From positions 62,001 to 126,000 of the forward strand of contig JALLLT010000003.1 of assembly GCA_025266875.1 (NCBI GenBank): a DNA stretch of 64,000 nt. Direction: 5' to 3'. Positions within the stretch are counted from its first letter, which is position 1, and every line of letters begins with the position of its first letter. This DNA is from Fennellomyces sp. T-0311. Its lineage: Eukaryota > Mucoromycota > Mucoromycetes > Mucorales > Lichtheimiaceae. Under the pieces are notes generated by a model, which was given only the letters and a program-made list of their open reading frames with translations, made no database searches and was not told where the DNA came from. Shown here in pieces: positions 24,683 to 38,192 of the stretch. A program made the position numbers and the translations under genes.

Positions 24683-26212
24683 ACTCCGTGTTGCGATTAC
24701 GCTATTGCTCGTCTTTGGCGTAATTATATTCATTCTTTTATTCGGCCAAAGTCCTCAATTAAGGTACCTTTTACGAGAAAAAAAACGAACGATCGCGCCA
24801 CTTGTTATTCATGTGAATTGAGCCAACAATAGAAATGGCATAGTTGGCAAACTCCATACCTTCCTCACCGTGCGTGCTCCCAAAGGCATAGAGTAAGGCC
24901 TATAAAATAATGCGGCTTAATGTAGTTGACATATAGTTCAGGTCCACATTTAAGCGAGTTATCGGCCCGGCAAACTGGAACCGACTCCTTGGATGCTGGC
25001 ATTACTGTTTTGAGTCTCGCAACCCATTCCTCCAAGTACTAATTACCGCATTTATTCTTTGATGTTGTTACTAACGTTTTTCTCGTAGATCTTTTTTATG
25101 ATTCTAACAGCTGGTTCTATCATTCTCTTTCTCAAATATGCGTTGCCGCACATACCTGGAATCTATCTCGATCCTGTGCATTTGTAAGGAAAGACCTCTT
25201 TTTTTTTTCCGGCTAGCATGGACTCATTGAATAATAGGTACATCATTCCAGCACAAATCTTCTCGCTATATGCTGCTTACATTGTGGTATGCGCCGCCGA
25301 TCCTGGCATCATAACCAAGGATAATTTGCAGCGGTTCCTCGATCACTACAAATACGATGAATTGCTATACAATCCGAAAGACTGTTCAACCTGTCACCTT
25401 CAAAAGTAAGCAGCTCTCCAATACTAAATCATGAATGCTCACTCTACGTATCTAGGCCTGCACGCTCAAAGCACTGCTCCATGTGCAAGGCTTGCATTGG
25501 ACAGCTTGACCATCACTGTTTCTGGATCAACCAGTGCGTGGGCATTAACAACCATCGTTACTTCTTCCTGTTCTTATTTACGTTAACCCAATTCTGTGCG
25601 TACGGTGCATACCTGTGCATCCAAATCTACCGAGGATTTATTATCGAATGGGGACTCGATAAAGCATACATGCAAGATAAACGCACGGGATTAAAGGTGC
25701 CGCTGTCGTTTCGCAAAGCAATGCTGGTATGACCATGTGACCGGATTTTTTAAGGCATTACTGACATATGTGCTACAAACACAACAGCATATCCTGCAGC
25801 GAGATCGGATCATTGGGTCCATCGCGATATTGGCATCTGTCGTATCTTTTCTAGTTTTCTTCTTTTTAGTATACCAGTTAAGTGACGCACAACAAACTGG
25901 TGTATATCCTGTTTCTAAATTTAGACCTTTTTCAGATTATATCTTGCCGGCCGAGGTGTCACCACAAATGAGGCATTCAAGTGGGAGCAGATTGAAGATG
26001 CCATCGATCGCGGAGAGATCTGGGTCGAGGAAGTCCAAGTCCACAATACTGGAAAAGGCGGCAAGAAGCCAAAGGAATCGGTGACCAAACGGAAGGTGGA
26101 GAGCTTAGAAGAATTGGACAATATTTACGACAAGGGCTTCTTCCGCAACCTTCACAACATCTTTTTCCCGCCAAAGTTACTGCATGTTGGCGGCAAAGAC
26201 AAGAATATCTGA
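24683..26212 (+). CDS. SWF1: DHHC palmitoyltransferase, Swf1/ZDHHC4-like
   Basis: Transfers palmitate to membrane-proximal cysteines, in yeast Swf1 on SNAREs at the ER (family knowledge). An N-terminal membrane helix ([20 protein letters not shown]) is followed after an intron by a soluble segment and a second helix. The Cys-rich domain is [20 protein letters not shown], with the catalytic DHHC at 25508-25519. It reads DHHCFW, lacking the common DHHCPW proline, as is typical of the Swf1 branch (DHHCIW in relatives). Two further membrane helices follow, then the TTNEAFKWE motif (the TTxE motif of these enzymes) near 25960 and a cytosolic tail ending at TGA 26210-26212. The initiating codon is unclear: no ATG lies in frame with the first helix, so a tiny upstream exon is likely and the given start is approximate. 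Confidence 0.85.
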
Positions 26213-26355
26213 TGTAATGTATTATTTAAGAAAAGTAATCCGTCATAGTACCGTTTGCTGAAAGTCAAGTGACCAAACAAATTGCATATAAAAGGAACAA
26301 TTATTCCCTGCATGAAGCGTTTATCTTCTTTTCTTTTCCATCACTCGCCACAATA

Positions 26356-26738
26356 ATGATCAACGACTGTTGTATGATTCTTATTCTGATTTTACTGCCA
26401 CCGCTCGGTGTCTTCTTTATGAAGGGTTGCGGTGCTGACTTTTGGATCAACCTGTAAGAAGCTCTTCTCGTGTCGGCTTGATGTGGATGATTGACATTTT
26501 ATGTTTTTAGTTGCTTGACAATTCTGGGCTACATTCCTGGTGAGTGCGATCTTGAAATGTACAAGCAAATTGCCATACTTATCAACAAATAATAGGTCAC
26601 CTTCATGGATTCTACGTGCTTATCAAGGAACGCGAACGTCGCCAGTATGTTGCCCAAGGATACTCGACGGTCAGTCCCCCAGCTGCTTATGGTGCAGCAC
26701 CTACAGCATCAGCTCCACCTCCCGCCCCAGTAAAATAA
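26356..26738 (+). CDS. PMP3: Plasma membrane proteolipid 3 (PMP3/UPF0057)
   Basis: A small double-pass membrane protein that affects membrane potential and salt tolerance in fungi and plants (family knowledge). ATG at 26356 starts a protein of about 85-90 aa split by two short introns (about 26456-26509 and 26541-26594). The first helix contains ILLPPLGVFFMKGCG and the second LCLTILGYIPGHLHGFYVL, both typical of the family. A short Ala/Pro-rich tail (SPPAAYGAAPTA) extends it beyond the minimal 52-residue family size. It lies 144 bp after the palmitoyltransferase and 145 bp before TRAPPC10, all on plus. Confidence 0.92.
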
Positions 26739-26882
26739 AGATAGCTTGGCACTTGGCATGCCATGCCCCGCCCCTCAAATAAAGTTTTGCAGCCTTGTGA
26801 CACGAAAGCTCATACTAGCACTCGGAGTTTGCCTCTTCTGAGTGCTTTCCTTTCTTGCTTGAACGCTATAAACCCGTGTGTG

Positions 26883-29800
26883 ATGAATGGCAGAAAGGTC
26901 ACTGTCACCTGTGAGTTTCTTTTTTATACGAATTGACCCGTCAACAACCGTTTTGGCATTGACAAAAAAAAACAGATTGTGACGAATTTGGCGTCTGGCC
27001 ACTTGTGGCAAATGACCTTTCATCTCGACTTCCGCTAAAAAACCTCAACTGGCATCCTTCGAGTCAACGTTCAGAGCGATTTATTCCGTCACTTGAAGTG
27101 GATTTGCAGCGGTTCAATTTTGAACAAGTTCCTCAACCTTTACTCGTCGCACACACAACGTACCTGAATCTATACTTTGTCAACTGCGATGTAAATAATC
27201 TGTTTCCGTATTGCAACTTCTTTTGCTGACTCTCGGGTACTAGGATAATGACGCGTATAAGAACAAAGTCAAGAAGCAGATCAAGAACTGGGTGGACTTG
27301 ATAGCAACTAAAAAGAACCAGGAATGGCTGATTGTCTATGTTGCTGGGCAAGACACGAGGCGTTCCAACAACTATCTTGGATTGAAAACCACAGTCTATG
27401 ATAAGATTCGTGCTGATTTCAATCAAGGAAAACGCGACAGGTACAAAAGACACATCAGGAGTTGGGCCAGGTTGCTGAGGTTATTGTGTAGATGCGGATA
27501 CATTCGCATTGTGGACCCGGATGGACCCACGTCAGACTTATGGGCTACATTCATTGAAAAGATGAAAGAGAGTATTCTGGCAAGCTTCGATATGCAGGTC
27601 ATGCAAATCCAGGAAGATACCAGACGTTTGGACATGCAAAGACATATGCCTGGATGGAACTACTGCACTTTTTTCATCCTCAAAGTAAGCTGCACTGTTA
27701 TGTCATGCATATTTTACTCAACTGCTGTCATCAGGAAGGGCTCGCTCAAGCGTTTGAAATTATGACATTGTATGAGGATGCGTTAATCCAATATGATGAG
27801 CTGGAGGCGTCCTTTTTTCAAGTATTGAGAGGTACGCAAAGTCAGTGTCCGTGTTCTTGAGGTGACGCTAATACGGAGAAATAGACAAGGCGCTCGCATG
27901 GTTTGGGCACTTCGGTGCTACCGACGCAGGCGATGATTGTGGCAACATTTTGGATTTCAAACGCAAGGATTATCGAGAACTGATCAATAAGAATGTGATC
28001 TCGGTCTTTGACTTTCGCTGCTACTTGTTCGCAAGACAGACTCGTATGCTGTTAAAGCTGCAGAGAATTATTGAAGTGTGCAAGCGTGGTCAGCTGTTCA
28101 TCAGTAGCTTTATTCCTGCGATTCGTGAAAACGAGGTTAGTAACTTAGCAACATATTGTGCCTAATTACTAAAGCGTTCCCATAGGATCTTCTTGTGGAT
28201 AATTTTGTCGAATCCTGGGTGTTCTCGGCTTGTATGAATATCGTCAATGAATGCGAGCCATTGTCTACCAACCTGGCTGCTGCAGATCCAAACTTTGTTG
28301 TATCTTACAGTGCTGTTAAAGCTGACCTGTTGCTGACCGCACGACGACAGGTACATATTTTGTTATTGTTTGAGGAAAACATCACGACTCATTTGGTGTT
28401 AGCTTGATAAAATCGGAATCAAACATAAACACCTTCCCTCAACTGAGCCATTCTCCATCTACCTTGACACCAAACCCAGCGAGGAAATGACAAAGTCGCC
28501 ACGAAAGTCCAAGGGACCGGTGACGAATGAAAAGCTACTTGAAGCTATAAATTCAGTGGAAGCGTTCGACAAGATGTATATGGTAAGGATTCACTTTCGA
28601 ACTTATTACATCACCTAACATATGGTCAGGCTCTGAGTACACGTGCCATCAAGAGCTATGATGCATCGTACCGTCCAAGAGCAGCACTTACTGTGCATGG
28701 CGATATTGCGGCTCTCAAATAGTATGTCACCTATTCTCTTCATCAACATATATCTTATATATATATATATAGTACTCGTGACAAGCTTGATGAAGCAGTG
28801 CGTATTTTCGAATCCATGATCTGGCGATACGACGAACAAGAATGGGGCTCCATCGAAAACAGCCTGCTGATCAAATGCGCCGACTCGCAACAACGACTGG
28901 GCAAAACTGATCAATATCCTTTTTCTTTATTATTTTCATTGATGTTCAGTGTGGAAAGGCAATCGATTCTTAACCTATGATTTTTGACTTGATTACATAC
29001 ATTGAATCTTTGCTAACCTTGTTAAAGAACGCAAAGTGGCTTTCCAAGGATGAAGCCACACGGTACACTGAAGAGCTCTTGTCAAACGTACATAAGCTAG
29101 ACGCTGGTAAGTAAGTCATATCGAAAAGCGAATACAACTGGAGTAAACATTATGATTAGACGTGCGACGAGCATTTGCTCCAATGTTTGGTATCACTGTT
29201 ATGTCTATTATCGACGAACAGTCGGCAGTGGAAAGTACCAGTGTAGAGATATGTATAGAAAACTATTTACCAAAGGTAATGTTATACTTTTTTTTACTTT
29301 GCTTCAGTGTACTGATATATTGTTTATAAAGAGCCTCCATTGTGATTCACTCAACTTGCGCCTTGTTGGGAATGATCCGGAACAAGTTTGGTTCGATGCT
29401 CAAAACTTGGATCTAGCTCCTGGAAAGAACAAAATATATCTAACAAGCAGGGTATGTAAAAGGAGCTGACAGCGAACACGATTGTTAACTGTTTGGATAG
29501 ACGTCAACATCTGGAAATTACGTTGTGGAAGCATGCGAGATGCATATCGGAAAACTCGTGTTCACTCATAACTTTATGAAGGATGGTCAAAAGAAGCGTA
29601 TCTTGCGTTTGAACCATGACATGAACCGACTACAGGCGACTGTTTCTCAACCAGATCAAAGTATGATATTTAATAACGGACGGGAAGTGTACATGTTACT
29701 TACGAGTAGGGGTAGTCTGTCTTGGTGAGCGGCAGCAACTAGCTGTACGGATCGATGTTGGAAAGACGGCCGTCAAGAATGGAAAAGTTTTGTTGGAACC

Positions 29801-31638
29801 TCAAATGGAAGGTTTCATTATTGTCAAAACGGGCAAAGTTCCAGCAACACTCCAAGCAGGTGACGGTATGTTTGACATGAAAGTACATAGAAGAAGCTGA
29901 CAGTTCATTGTAGATACAGAGCAAAAGACGTTAGAACTTGAAATGCTGGAATCTGGTGAAATCCTTCTTCCTTCGTGCGAGGCCGAAAAAACCTTGGAGC
30001 TTTTGGTTGAATATGAAGGAGCATATACCGAATTCGAATACAGAGTATGCAAGCTACGAAGACTAAATGATATAATTCTAACTAAATGCCACGTAGATAA
30101 AAACAACCATCACATATGAGAGTGAAGGAAATATTAGAGAATTTGTATCAGCTCACTCGATCCATGTCACAGTTCCTTTGGTTGTCACGGAAACGAGTAT
30201 CTTCCGTGAAGCATGGTAACTAAAAACATATGAACATTTCTTAAGATTATGCTAATTATTTTCATTCAGTGTGTTTCTTAAAGTTGATGTCTCGTGCAAT
30301 GGTGGTCATCCTGTTCGGATATTGGAATCCAAATTATTACCATCCAAGTCATACGTCGTAGAAAGTAGTTCTACTGTTGAGCAGTGGGATTTGGTATGCT
30401 ACATCCAACGGAGAAATAGCTTCATCCACTTAACTCTATTTGGACAGACACTTTTTCCGAAGCAGGTTGCGACATTTGTTTACAAATTGGTGAAACGAGA
30501 TAATGTGGATCAGGGTATATTGCAAATACAGCACAAGCGGATTTTGATTCTCATCATTCATTAGCAGATCTCAAGCCAAAGGTTCGATTCTATGCAAAGT
30601 ATCGTACCTTGAAAGATGGTAAGCCAAAAAAAAAGAGAGCGTTGATATTTGAGACTGGTATTAATAGTTTTCATCAGAGGTGGAAGCAAGCATCAGTGCC
30701 ATGTTAGAAAAAAAGCTGCAGGAAAAGCACGCCAGTCAGCACTTTGATTATGTATTCTCTAAAGTGAAGGAGGCGTTCTTATCATCCATTGATTATGTCA
30801 GCTATGGCCTGACAGATGTTGTGCACTTGGATGACTTTGATGCAGAGCTTTGTGAATCATTCTTGCTGAACCGTGATTTGAAAACCAAAGTGGAACTACT
30901 AGATCTCATCGAAGAGTTCTTTGAGGTAAGATAAAGTAAGTTATATCGACGGCTCAGTACTGATTTTTGTTTTGAAGGAACACGAAGCAATCACAGTACG
31001 TACAATCAAGGATAACGCACCTGAGCCTCGTATGAATGCTATCCTCTTCCCATTGGAAGTGCCGACATCCAAGGTTGGTTCAAACATTTGTCGAGTTTTT
31101 TACGCTAGTTATTCATTGCGTTATATCAGGTTTTGCATACAGCAGAGCTAGTTCTCTCAGCTCCAGAGAAAGATTTGTTGGTCTCGGAAGCTTGCCCATG
31201 TGTGTTGCGTATTAAACAATCCACATACTGGTCAACCGATTCCAAGGATACTCAAGAAAATGAGTTCTATTACGATATTGACGTTGACTATGACAACTGG
31301 TTACTTTCCGGAAAACGCCGTTTGCGATTCACTTCAAAGGTACACAGGAAAAGCGTGTGTTATATATAACTTACTGACATTATCTATAGCCTGGACAAGT
31401 TCTCGAGTTCCCCGTCGACCTGGTACCTTTGAAAACAGGCAATTTACTTCTCCCTGCAGTCCGCATTTCTGGCACTTCCGCTAGTGTATCCTCAGCTACC
31501 GTTTATGTCAACAGCGCACAACAAATTCTTGTCCGTGCCAAATCCAAGACTGCCACGTTTTTTGTAGAACAACAGCAACGATTCTTGCAGCCTCAGCAAA
31601 CTGCAGCGTATGTACCTGATATCTCCACCCCATCATAA
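26883..31638 (+). CDS. TRS130: TRAPP complex subunit 10 (Trs130/TRAPPC10)
   Basis: A subunit of the TRAPPII tethering complex, the exchange factor for Ypt31/Rab11 at the late Golgi (family knowledge). The start at ATG 26883 is chosen because it splices in phase to give VTVTYCDEFGVWPLV, matching the family's 'VTYTG' opening. FIPSLEVDLQRF and VKKQIKNWVDL identify the N-terminal TRAPPC10 region. The middle (TPR-like helices, 27600-29300) leads into the beta-rich C-terminal part with VLHTAELVLSAPEKDLL and GQVLEFPVDLVPLKTG. About twenty short introns; the product is about 1,200 aa. A short (TA)n run near 28755-28772 lies in an intron. The C-terminus is Gln-rich (EQQQRFLQPQQ) and ends at TAA 31636-31638. 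I saw no frame break. Confidence 0.88.
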
Positions 31639-31725
31639 TCCCTTTTGTCTATATTACTATGCACACCAATAGCCACACTATATATATATAAAGAATTGCG
31701 AAAAAGAGCTACATATTTCTTTTTT

Positions 31726-33227
31726 TTAAACGATGGAGTAGATGTTCAAAATGCCTTGGGATTGGTGACCTACACCTGCTGCAGCAACCCGATAACCATT
31801 GTCAATACCACCGCATGTTTCGATCCAATTCAATCGCGCGATTGAGTTATCCAACTGATAAGTAGCTGTGGCTTCCATTGTGTCGTTTGCTGTTACTTGT
31901 TCTTCGTTCAATTCCCAACGTGCTAGAGTACCGTTTGCAGACCCGGATAGCAGTTGCTCGATAGATTGTTGTGATGGCAAAAATGTCCTACAAAATAGCA
32001 GAGGTTAACGAAAGGAATCATATGATACGTACTATACCACATACAGGCAGTTCACCAGATTGGTATGCGCATCCATCAGGCGTGTGTGACACGCTTGCTT
32101 TTTCTTTTTAGATCCTACTTCACCTAGGATTTGAACACTGCAGTCACCCAGGCCAGCCGCAACCCATCTGCCAGAGGGAGATGTCTCGATTGCATATACA
32201 AAGGGTGGATTGAACATTTGTGCAGATGATCCTTCTTCTGAGTCTATTTATATTTTTGTCACGTGCCAGCTTTCAGCATATATAACTGCGCTTACTAGTG
32301 TCATAGCCGTTCAGTGGAGTTCCTCTTGAGAAATCCCATTGGAAAAGTCGACAATCCAATCCACCGGACCACACTAGAGAATGCTCAGCTTATCGAAATG
32401 TGTTTTTGTAGATACTTTACCTTCCCATGGCTTCTTTGCGCGGAACCGAGCAGCCATACAAATCTAATCATCAAAGCGAGTGAGAAGAGGGTATAAGCAT
32501 GAAATTGACCTTACGTTGCCATGCTTCTTTGCAAGCTTTTTGTAAAGCTTATGCTGGTCAAGATCGACTGGATTCCTCGAGTTAGCCCCATTTATTGTTA
32601 CATTAAGTAAGACAAACTTACTAACTTTGACCTCGCCTTGATCATCTGCAGTGGCTAGATATTTACCGTTCGGATGGATATCGATCTAACCCTTGCATTA
32701 ATAACACACTAATTTCCAATCCTCGTTTGACATACACTATTGATTTCATCTTCGTTGAGCCCATACTCCCGTACCGGCTCCGTGAGAATCATGGCATCAT
32801 TTCTCAAGTCATAGGTGTACACCTAAACCATGGTTACCGTCGCATAGCCTTTTTGAAACCGATTTACCTTGGTTCCTACAGCAAGATACATTTCTGACTT
32901 CTGCCCAAACGCGATTCCAGACACCTAAAATAAGCTGTTACATACTTGCGCTCCTCCTATACATCGTAATCAAGTCATACAGCATCATTGAGTTTTTGAA
33001 TGCCTTTAATAACACGCATTTGTCGAAGATCCCATAGTCGACAAGTTTGATCCTCTGATCGATCGCGAGTTAAGGATTGTTTTTGAGGAGAATCAAGTTT
33101 AATTGTTACCTGAACCTGAAGCGAGAATCTCGGGACCAAGTGTAGCTTCCCCAGCATACTTTGTGCACAGTACTGCGCCTTTGTGTCCGGTTAGTTGTGC
33201 ACTAGGTGTAAGTGGCGTCGGCTGCAT
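31726..33227 (-). CDS. WDR53: WD40-repeat protein, WDR53-like
   Basis: A beta-propeller scaffold; human WDR53 is a candidate Cullin4-DDB1 substrate receptor (family knowledge). Translation on minus from ATG 33227 begins MQPTPLTPSAQLTGHKGAV. The first WD repeat ends in SEDQTCRLWDLRQMRVI, and later repeats contain VYTYDLRNDAMIL, ISPDGK-like IDIHPNGKYLATADDQGEV, WVAAGLGDCSVQILG and LLSGSANGTLARWEL. About eight short introns; the product is about 350 aa and ends in a final blade at 31726. It converges with TRAPPC10, with only 87 bp between the stop codons. The orthology to WDR53 rests on layout and the LTGHKGAV start, so it is less certain than the WD40 call. Confidence 0.8.
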
Positions 33228-34005
33228 ATCTTATTTTTCGCAGAGCGGGAAGTCGCGAATCGTGACTACAGCGACCGTGGTAAATCTTTTGTTGGTTGCA
33301 GAAAGGGTATTACTCAACTTCCCGTGGTGGTAACTTTTTTGGGCTTTACTAGCAGATTTTCCATAGCCAAATGACAACAAAGCTGTCTTCGATCTAAAAG
33401 TTAGTCATACTTGAATATATTGGGGCATTCACTTCGAAGTTCTTTTCTCAAAACGCACTCTGTTACTCGATATTTATAGTAATTACAGAGTAAAGTTGTA
33501 TCTGGATTTGTGAGTTGTGTTTCGGTAGTATAGTTTCACGCACTACTAAACGGGAACAATTTCTATATTATAACCGAGTAAGTCTCACGATATTATCGAG
33601 CAGTCGATCATCGACACAGCGAAATTCGCGTGTGGAAGGTACCGATCTTCTGAATGGAGAAATCTTGGGCTTCCTTCAATACAGTATGTACTATTATTTG
33701 TTAATCAGCAGGGACAGGTGCCATTCCTAAGTAGATGTATATGTAGCAAAAGTAATGTTGTCAAAGTTCAATTACCATGATAACAAATTTATGTACGAAG
33801 ATTAAATGAAGATAAGGTCGCTAGGAATGGTGCCACATATGCATGGTTATCAATAAACTCTTGTAATCTTGTAAGAATCCTTCACTTTCACTGTATTAAG
33901 ACTTAGTAGTCTGCCGCCCGGAAGACTTTATCATTATCGTCGGAGTTGTTCCCCCAAAAAAAATATAGGTAGTTCTTGTCGCATAAGTTTCAAGTTGGTT
34001 TTTCA
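33228..34005. promoter_or_regulatory. Divergent promoter region (WDR53-like / unknown gene)
   Basis: 778 bp between divergent starts. A short open segment at about 33560-33680 on plus (containing VEGTDLLNGEILGFLQY) ends at a GTATGT donor-like site and could be an upstream exon of the next gene. It has no in-frame ATG that I could find. Confidence 0.4.
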
Positions 34006-35517
34006 ATGAACAATCTTCCCGGAGACCTTCTGCATGGAACACTTGATTGGGAATTAGAACACAAAAAAGCTATGTGGTTGGATCCTACATTTACCACAAA
34101 CAACTTCTTCCAAGCCTGCAAAGGCACGTTATGCGGGCTGATCAACCGTGAAGAATATGAAGAGGCGATCGAACTTTACGATCAAATTGTCAGCACCGGG
34201 ATTTATGACATTTCGGGTTGTTGGAAGGTAATAGTATCAATTTTACTTTTGAGCTGTCAAAGTAAAATTTTTATAGACTGGACTCATGTTGGCCAAGAAG
34301 ACAGGCAAGGATCCAGCCGCGTACCTGGAAGCAGCACACCGAGTTTGTCGAGATAAGCATGTATGTTGACAGAATAAGAATATGTCAGAAATACGGGCTA
34401 ATAGTGGTATGGCAGAAAATAACAATATTTCTGGCTTATATGGATGTGCTTATGGAGATGGGTCAAACTGACAAAGTCGAAGATAATATCAACGTTGTTT
34501 GGATCTCGGTACATGGAAATGACTCAGATGTCAAAGATATCCAATCATTCCTGAAAGGGGTGAAGTCCACCGAGAATTGGATACATTATCTCAAAACCCG
34601 GTGTGAAAATGTTCCTCGGAAATCCCAATATACCCCATTATGGTTGCCAAGCGACAAAATTATTGTCAGAGAGTATCTCGAAGTAAGCTACCTTTGTTGT
34701 ATATTTGCATCGAACGTGTCTTAATTCTTGCTGTTAAGATGCTGCGCGCAAGGGATCCTGGTGCACTGGTACAGGCAGCAACTACAGTATTACGGCGAGC
34801 CGGCCAAGAGTCTGAATTGGATTTGATGAGGTATTTTCGCAGAATGAAGAATGAACGTAAGCTAATCGAGATAATAGAATTGCACTGGAATACTACACAC
34901 CACCATTGGCACACTTCGTTGAATGGCTTGATCTTATGGTCCCGTACAACCAACTTGATCCAATAGCGGATCCAAACATTTTCGCAAACCCGTTCTTTTT
35001 TGCCTGCATGAATCAATACGGTAAGAAGAGCCACTATGTTGCTAATGCGGTTGAATAATGCAGTAGTATTAGAATACTGGGATCCGCGAAAGCCAGAAAC
35101 ATTTATAGAATACGGTTATATATATGATTTACTCAAAGGCAGGCTAGAAGCAGCCAAATATGACCAATGGGTGATCGACAAGCTATCATGGCTATGCGCG
35201 TCAATCTTGTAAGTTGTTGTTTTGTCCTCGATTGACCAGGATGCTAAATATTGGTCTTGTGCAGAAATATGAAGAAGTTCAGACAGCAATTTACATATGC
35301 AAATTTGATACACGCCGATCAATTGGGTCAAATCGTCGAATCGAAAATTGCTGATCTACAACAAGAGGAGCAGTCTACTATCAAAGCGCTAAAAAAGTCC
35401 AGTGGAAGGAATGAAAAAGAATTGATGCGCGTGGTTGGAGATTTCTATATGAAAATCTCTACAATGAAAGAGCTCCACGCGTTGTTGAACAGCGTACATC
35501 ATATCACATCCAATTGA
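34006..35517 (+). CDS. Unrecognised helical (PPR/TPR-like) protein
   Basis: ATG at 34006 is the first in the open frame, although an exon near 33560-33680 may lie upstream. The protein is about 430 aa over six or so exons. It is helical throughout, with one pentatricopeptide-like stretch, EEYEEAIELYDQIVSTGIYD, followed by AAYLEAAHRVCR. Later parts contain SDKIIVREYLEMLRARDPG and the C-terminal ELHALLNSVHHITSN. The repeat-like segment could fit a mitochondrial RNA-binding factor, but I recognise no orthologue and no targeting peptide is evident at this start. Downstream neighbour is the MFS transporter, 826 bp away on the same strand. Confidence 0.6.
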
Positions 35518-36343
35518 TCCTTCGTCACCACCACCGTTTTGCATTACACACGAAATTTCATTTGGTGTATTTTACACCACAATCGCCTTGTAAATACCCA
35601 TATCAACAGCATACCATTTCTACATCAACTTGCGTAAAGGCATACTTCATGAACAGCCCAGATTACCTTTGATCTCCAAAATAAACAGTTGCGACTATCA
35701 TTCCATTAGGCCCTTTCAATAAGTAAGGTGTCTTTCATATGAGGTGATCTGATGCTACACGAAGTATAGATCTTAGAGAGCTCGAAGCGTATAGGGTGAC
35801 TTTAAAATGTGATCAATACTAAAGTAGGCACCTCAAAGTATTCTTAAAAACCGTTCAGAAATGGTTTTCAAAGTGTTCGTTCAAAGAGCCTTGTTTCACA
35901 ATCACCATACAATGTTTATCTAGTATCTGTTAGTTGAATGAGGTAAGAGCGCGTTTATTTGTTTTTCTGAACGTCCCCGGGCATTTCGATGGGGCAAGTA
36001 GTCAACGTTGCACAGCAACGCGCCATGGCTCATTCGAATGATTGTCCGTAACACAAATGTTATCCGATGAACGATTTGTTTTGATGTGACAGAAACTTGC
36101 TTATCATGCGTGCGCATCAAATGTTTCCTTTTTCTTTTCTTGATGCTTCGCTGCTGCCGACTGTAGGTTGAACAAAAGACCATCGCAACGGAAAAAGAAA
36201 GTGCCTTGACGGGAGCCATCACCCGCTTGACTCCGTACCTGAGTGTCGGAAAGAAACGGAGTTCGATCATGGAGGGAATCGGTGGAGACTGAATAATAAA
36301 GGGTGGCCTGCTGAAAACATTTTCCCTCTTCCATGATATAACA
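35518..36343. other. Intergenic spacer
   Basis: 826 bp between two plus-strand genes. A minus-strand frame of 215 codons overlaps the start of the transporter, but it has no recognisable domain and I read it as a shadow. Nothing else seen. Confidence 0.4.
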
Positions 36344-38192
36344 ATGGGATCTCCAGAAGAGTTGCGTGGCGGCAAAAGGAGCCATGACGAAGACACTTTG
36401 GATGGCGAGCATACAGTAGATCCAAGATCAGATACCAATGGTAGCAAGCATCTGTCCATGTCAACTGTCTCTACAGACGAGCCATATTCCGCATTTTCTG
36501 GATGGCAGAAAGTGGTGCTTGTTACGATCACTGCAACTTGCGGCATGCTCTCTCCACTCTCTGCCAATATCTATTTTCCTGCACTGACTGCGATTCAATT
36601 GGTTAGATGTCAATCTCTGCTTTGTGTGTTGACACTCATGCTTCATTCTCTTAGGATTTTGGAACAACAACTGAGCTTATCAACTTGACGGTGACAGTAT
36701 ACATGATCTTCCAAGGCGTATCCCCGGCATTTTGGGGATCGCTAGCTGATGTTTGGGGTCGGCGCCCGGTGTACCTGGGGACGATCCTAGTGTATATTGG
36801 TACATGCATTGGGCTCGCTCTAGCACCATCTTACGCTGCGTTGCTCGTATTGCGCATGCTGCAAGCATTCGGGTCAAGTTCAGTTGTTGCCATTGGCGCA
36901 GGCGTCGTCGGCGATATTGCCACTCCAGCAGAGTAGGCAGATCAAATCCAGTGAGTACACAGTTTGCTCAATCGCTATCATAGACGAGGCACATATTTTG
37001 GCGTGTTCTCATGCGCCCAAATGCTTGGACCCGTCATTGGTCCAGTCCTTGGTGGTATTATTGCTGAATTGCTTACATGGAGGTGAGTGAGCTATACCAG
37101 AAATGACTGATCGCTTAAGCGATTAACATTCATGTTCGACAGATGGATTTTTTGGTTATTGTTAATCATTGGCGGTGTATTGTTTGTTGCTGTGTTATTA
37201 TTCCTCCCTGAAACTTTACGAAGTCTCGTTGGTAACGGATCTGGGTACGCGAATCCGACACCAATACAATGGTTGAAGCGGAAGCTGGATAAATCCAATC
37301 AAGAACTCAGCACGGTTGATCGATCTCGCAAACTCCTCAAGTTTCCTAATCCAGTGCGACCGATGCTCTATTTGTTACAGCCAGACGTGTTTGTTGCGCT
37401 GCTGTTTAATGCGCTGCATTATGCTGTATACTATTGCTACTTGACATCAACTCCGTCTTTATTTGCTTCCTTATATCAACTCAACGAGCTCCAAGTTGGT
37501 CTATGCTTCCTGGTTCCTGGGCTAGGCTGTGTCATTGGCTCTCTATGTGAAGGGCGCATCTTAGATCACGATTTCCGAGTCATCATGCGTAAGGGCGGGA
37601 TCAGCGATTCACAAAAGAATTCTGGGAAGCTAGCACTGGATTTCCCTATCTTTAAGGCACGGCTCAGAACAGCATGGATTCATGCCATGTTGATTCAGGT
37701 GGTTACCATCATCTACGGCTGGTGTCTGTACATTGATGTACATTTAGCTGTCCCACTTGTCCTCCAATTCATTGGTAACGTTTTATTTATTGGGACTTAA
37801 CTGCTGCTAACTTGTCATTTAGTCGGTTTTTGTGTAACGTCACTGTTCAATGTGTTCCAAACGTTGGCTGTCGATCTTTTTCCAGGAAAAGGGGCATCCA
37901 TTACTGCATCGAACAACTTTATTCGGTGCTTGTTAGGGCAGGCTTTCAGATAAAATCGCTCCTTGAATCTCATAATAACAAAACTTTTATTTATAGTGCT
38001 GCTGCTACGGTGGCGATCGAACCTGGAATTCAGAGCGTCAATGTCGGGTGGATGTACACCATTCTCGGTTTACTCTTGGTAGTATCTAATTCACTTTTCC
38101 CAGTCTTACTAAAGTTCGGACCACGGTGGAGAAAAAATAGGATGGATAGAGAGACAGCAGAAAAAAATGTCAAGGATAATGAAAGCTCATAA
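36344..38192 (+). CDS. MFS transporter, DHA1 (drug:H+ antiporter) family
   Basis: Probable plasma-membrane proton antiporter exporting small compounds or polyamines, like yeast Qdr/Tpo proteins (family knowledge). ATG at 36344; about 520 aa in six exons. A hydrophilic N-terminus of about 50 residues precedes 12 predicted helices. The first helix has LSPLSANIYFPALTAIQ, followed by the MFS signature GSLADVWGRRPVYLG. The DHA1 motif C (GPVIGPVLGGI) lies in helix 5 (near 37030-37060). The central loop carries FPNPVRPMLYLLQPD. The C-terminal half has LFPGKGASITASNN and ends in a basic, charged tail. Introns near 36602, 36935, 37084, 37773 and 37942 are short GT-AG. The substrate cannot be told from the sequence. 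Confidence 0.88.

Noticed and set aside
30560..30600. GGTTCGATTC, like a tRNA T-loop
   Set aside because: It lies within TRAPPC10 coding sequence, and no cloverleaf can be formed around it.
35920..36567. 215-codon open frame on minus strand
   Set aside because: It overlaps the start of the MFS transporter, has no recognisable domain, and its composition looks like antisense of coding and spacer DNA.
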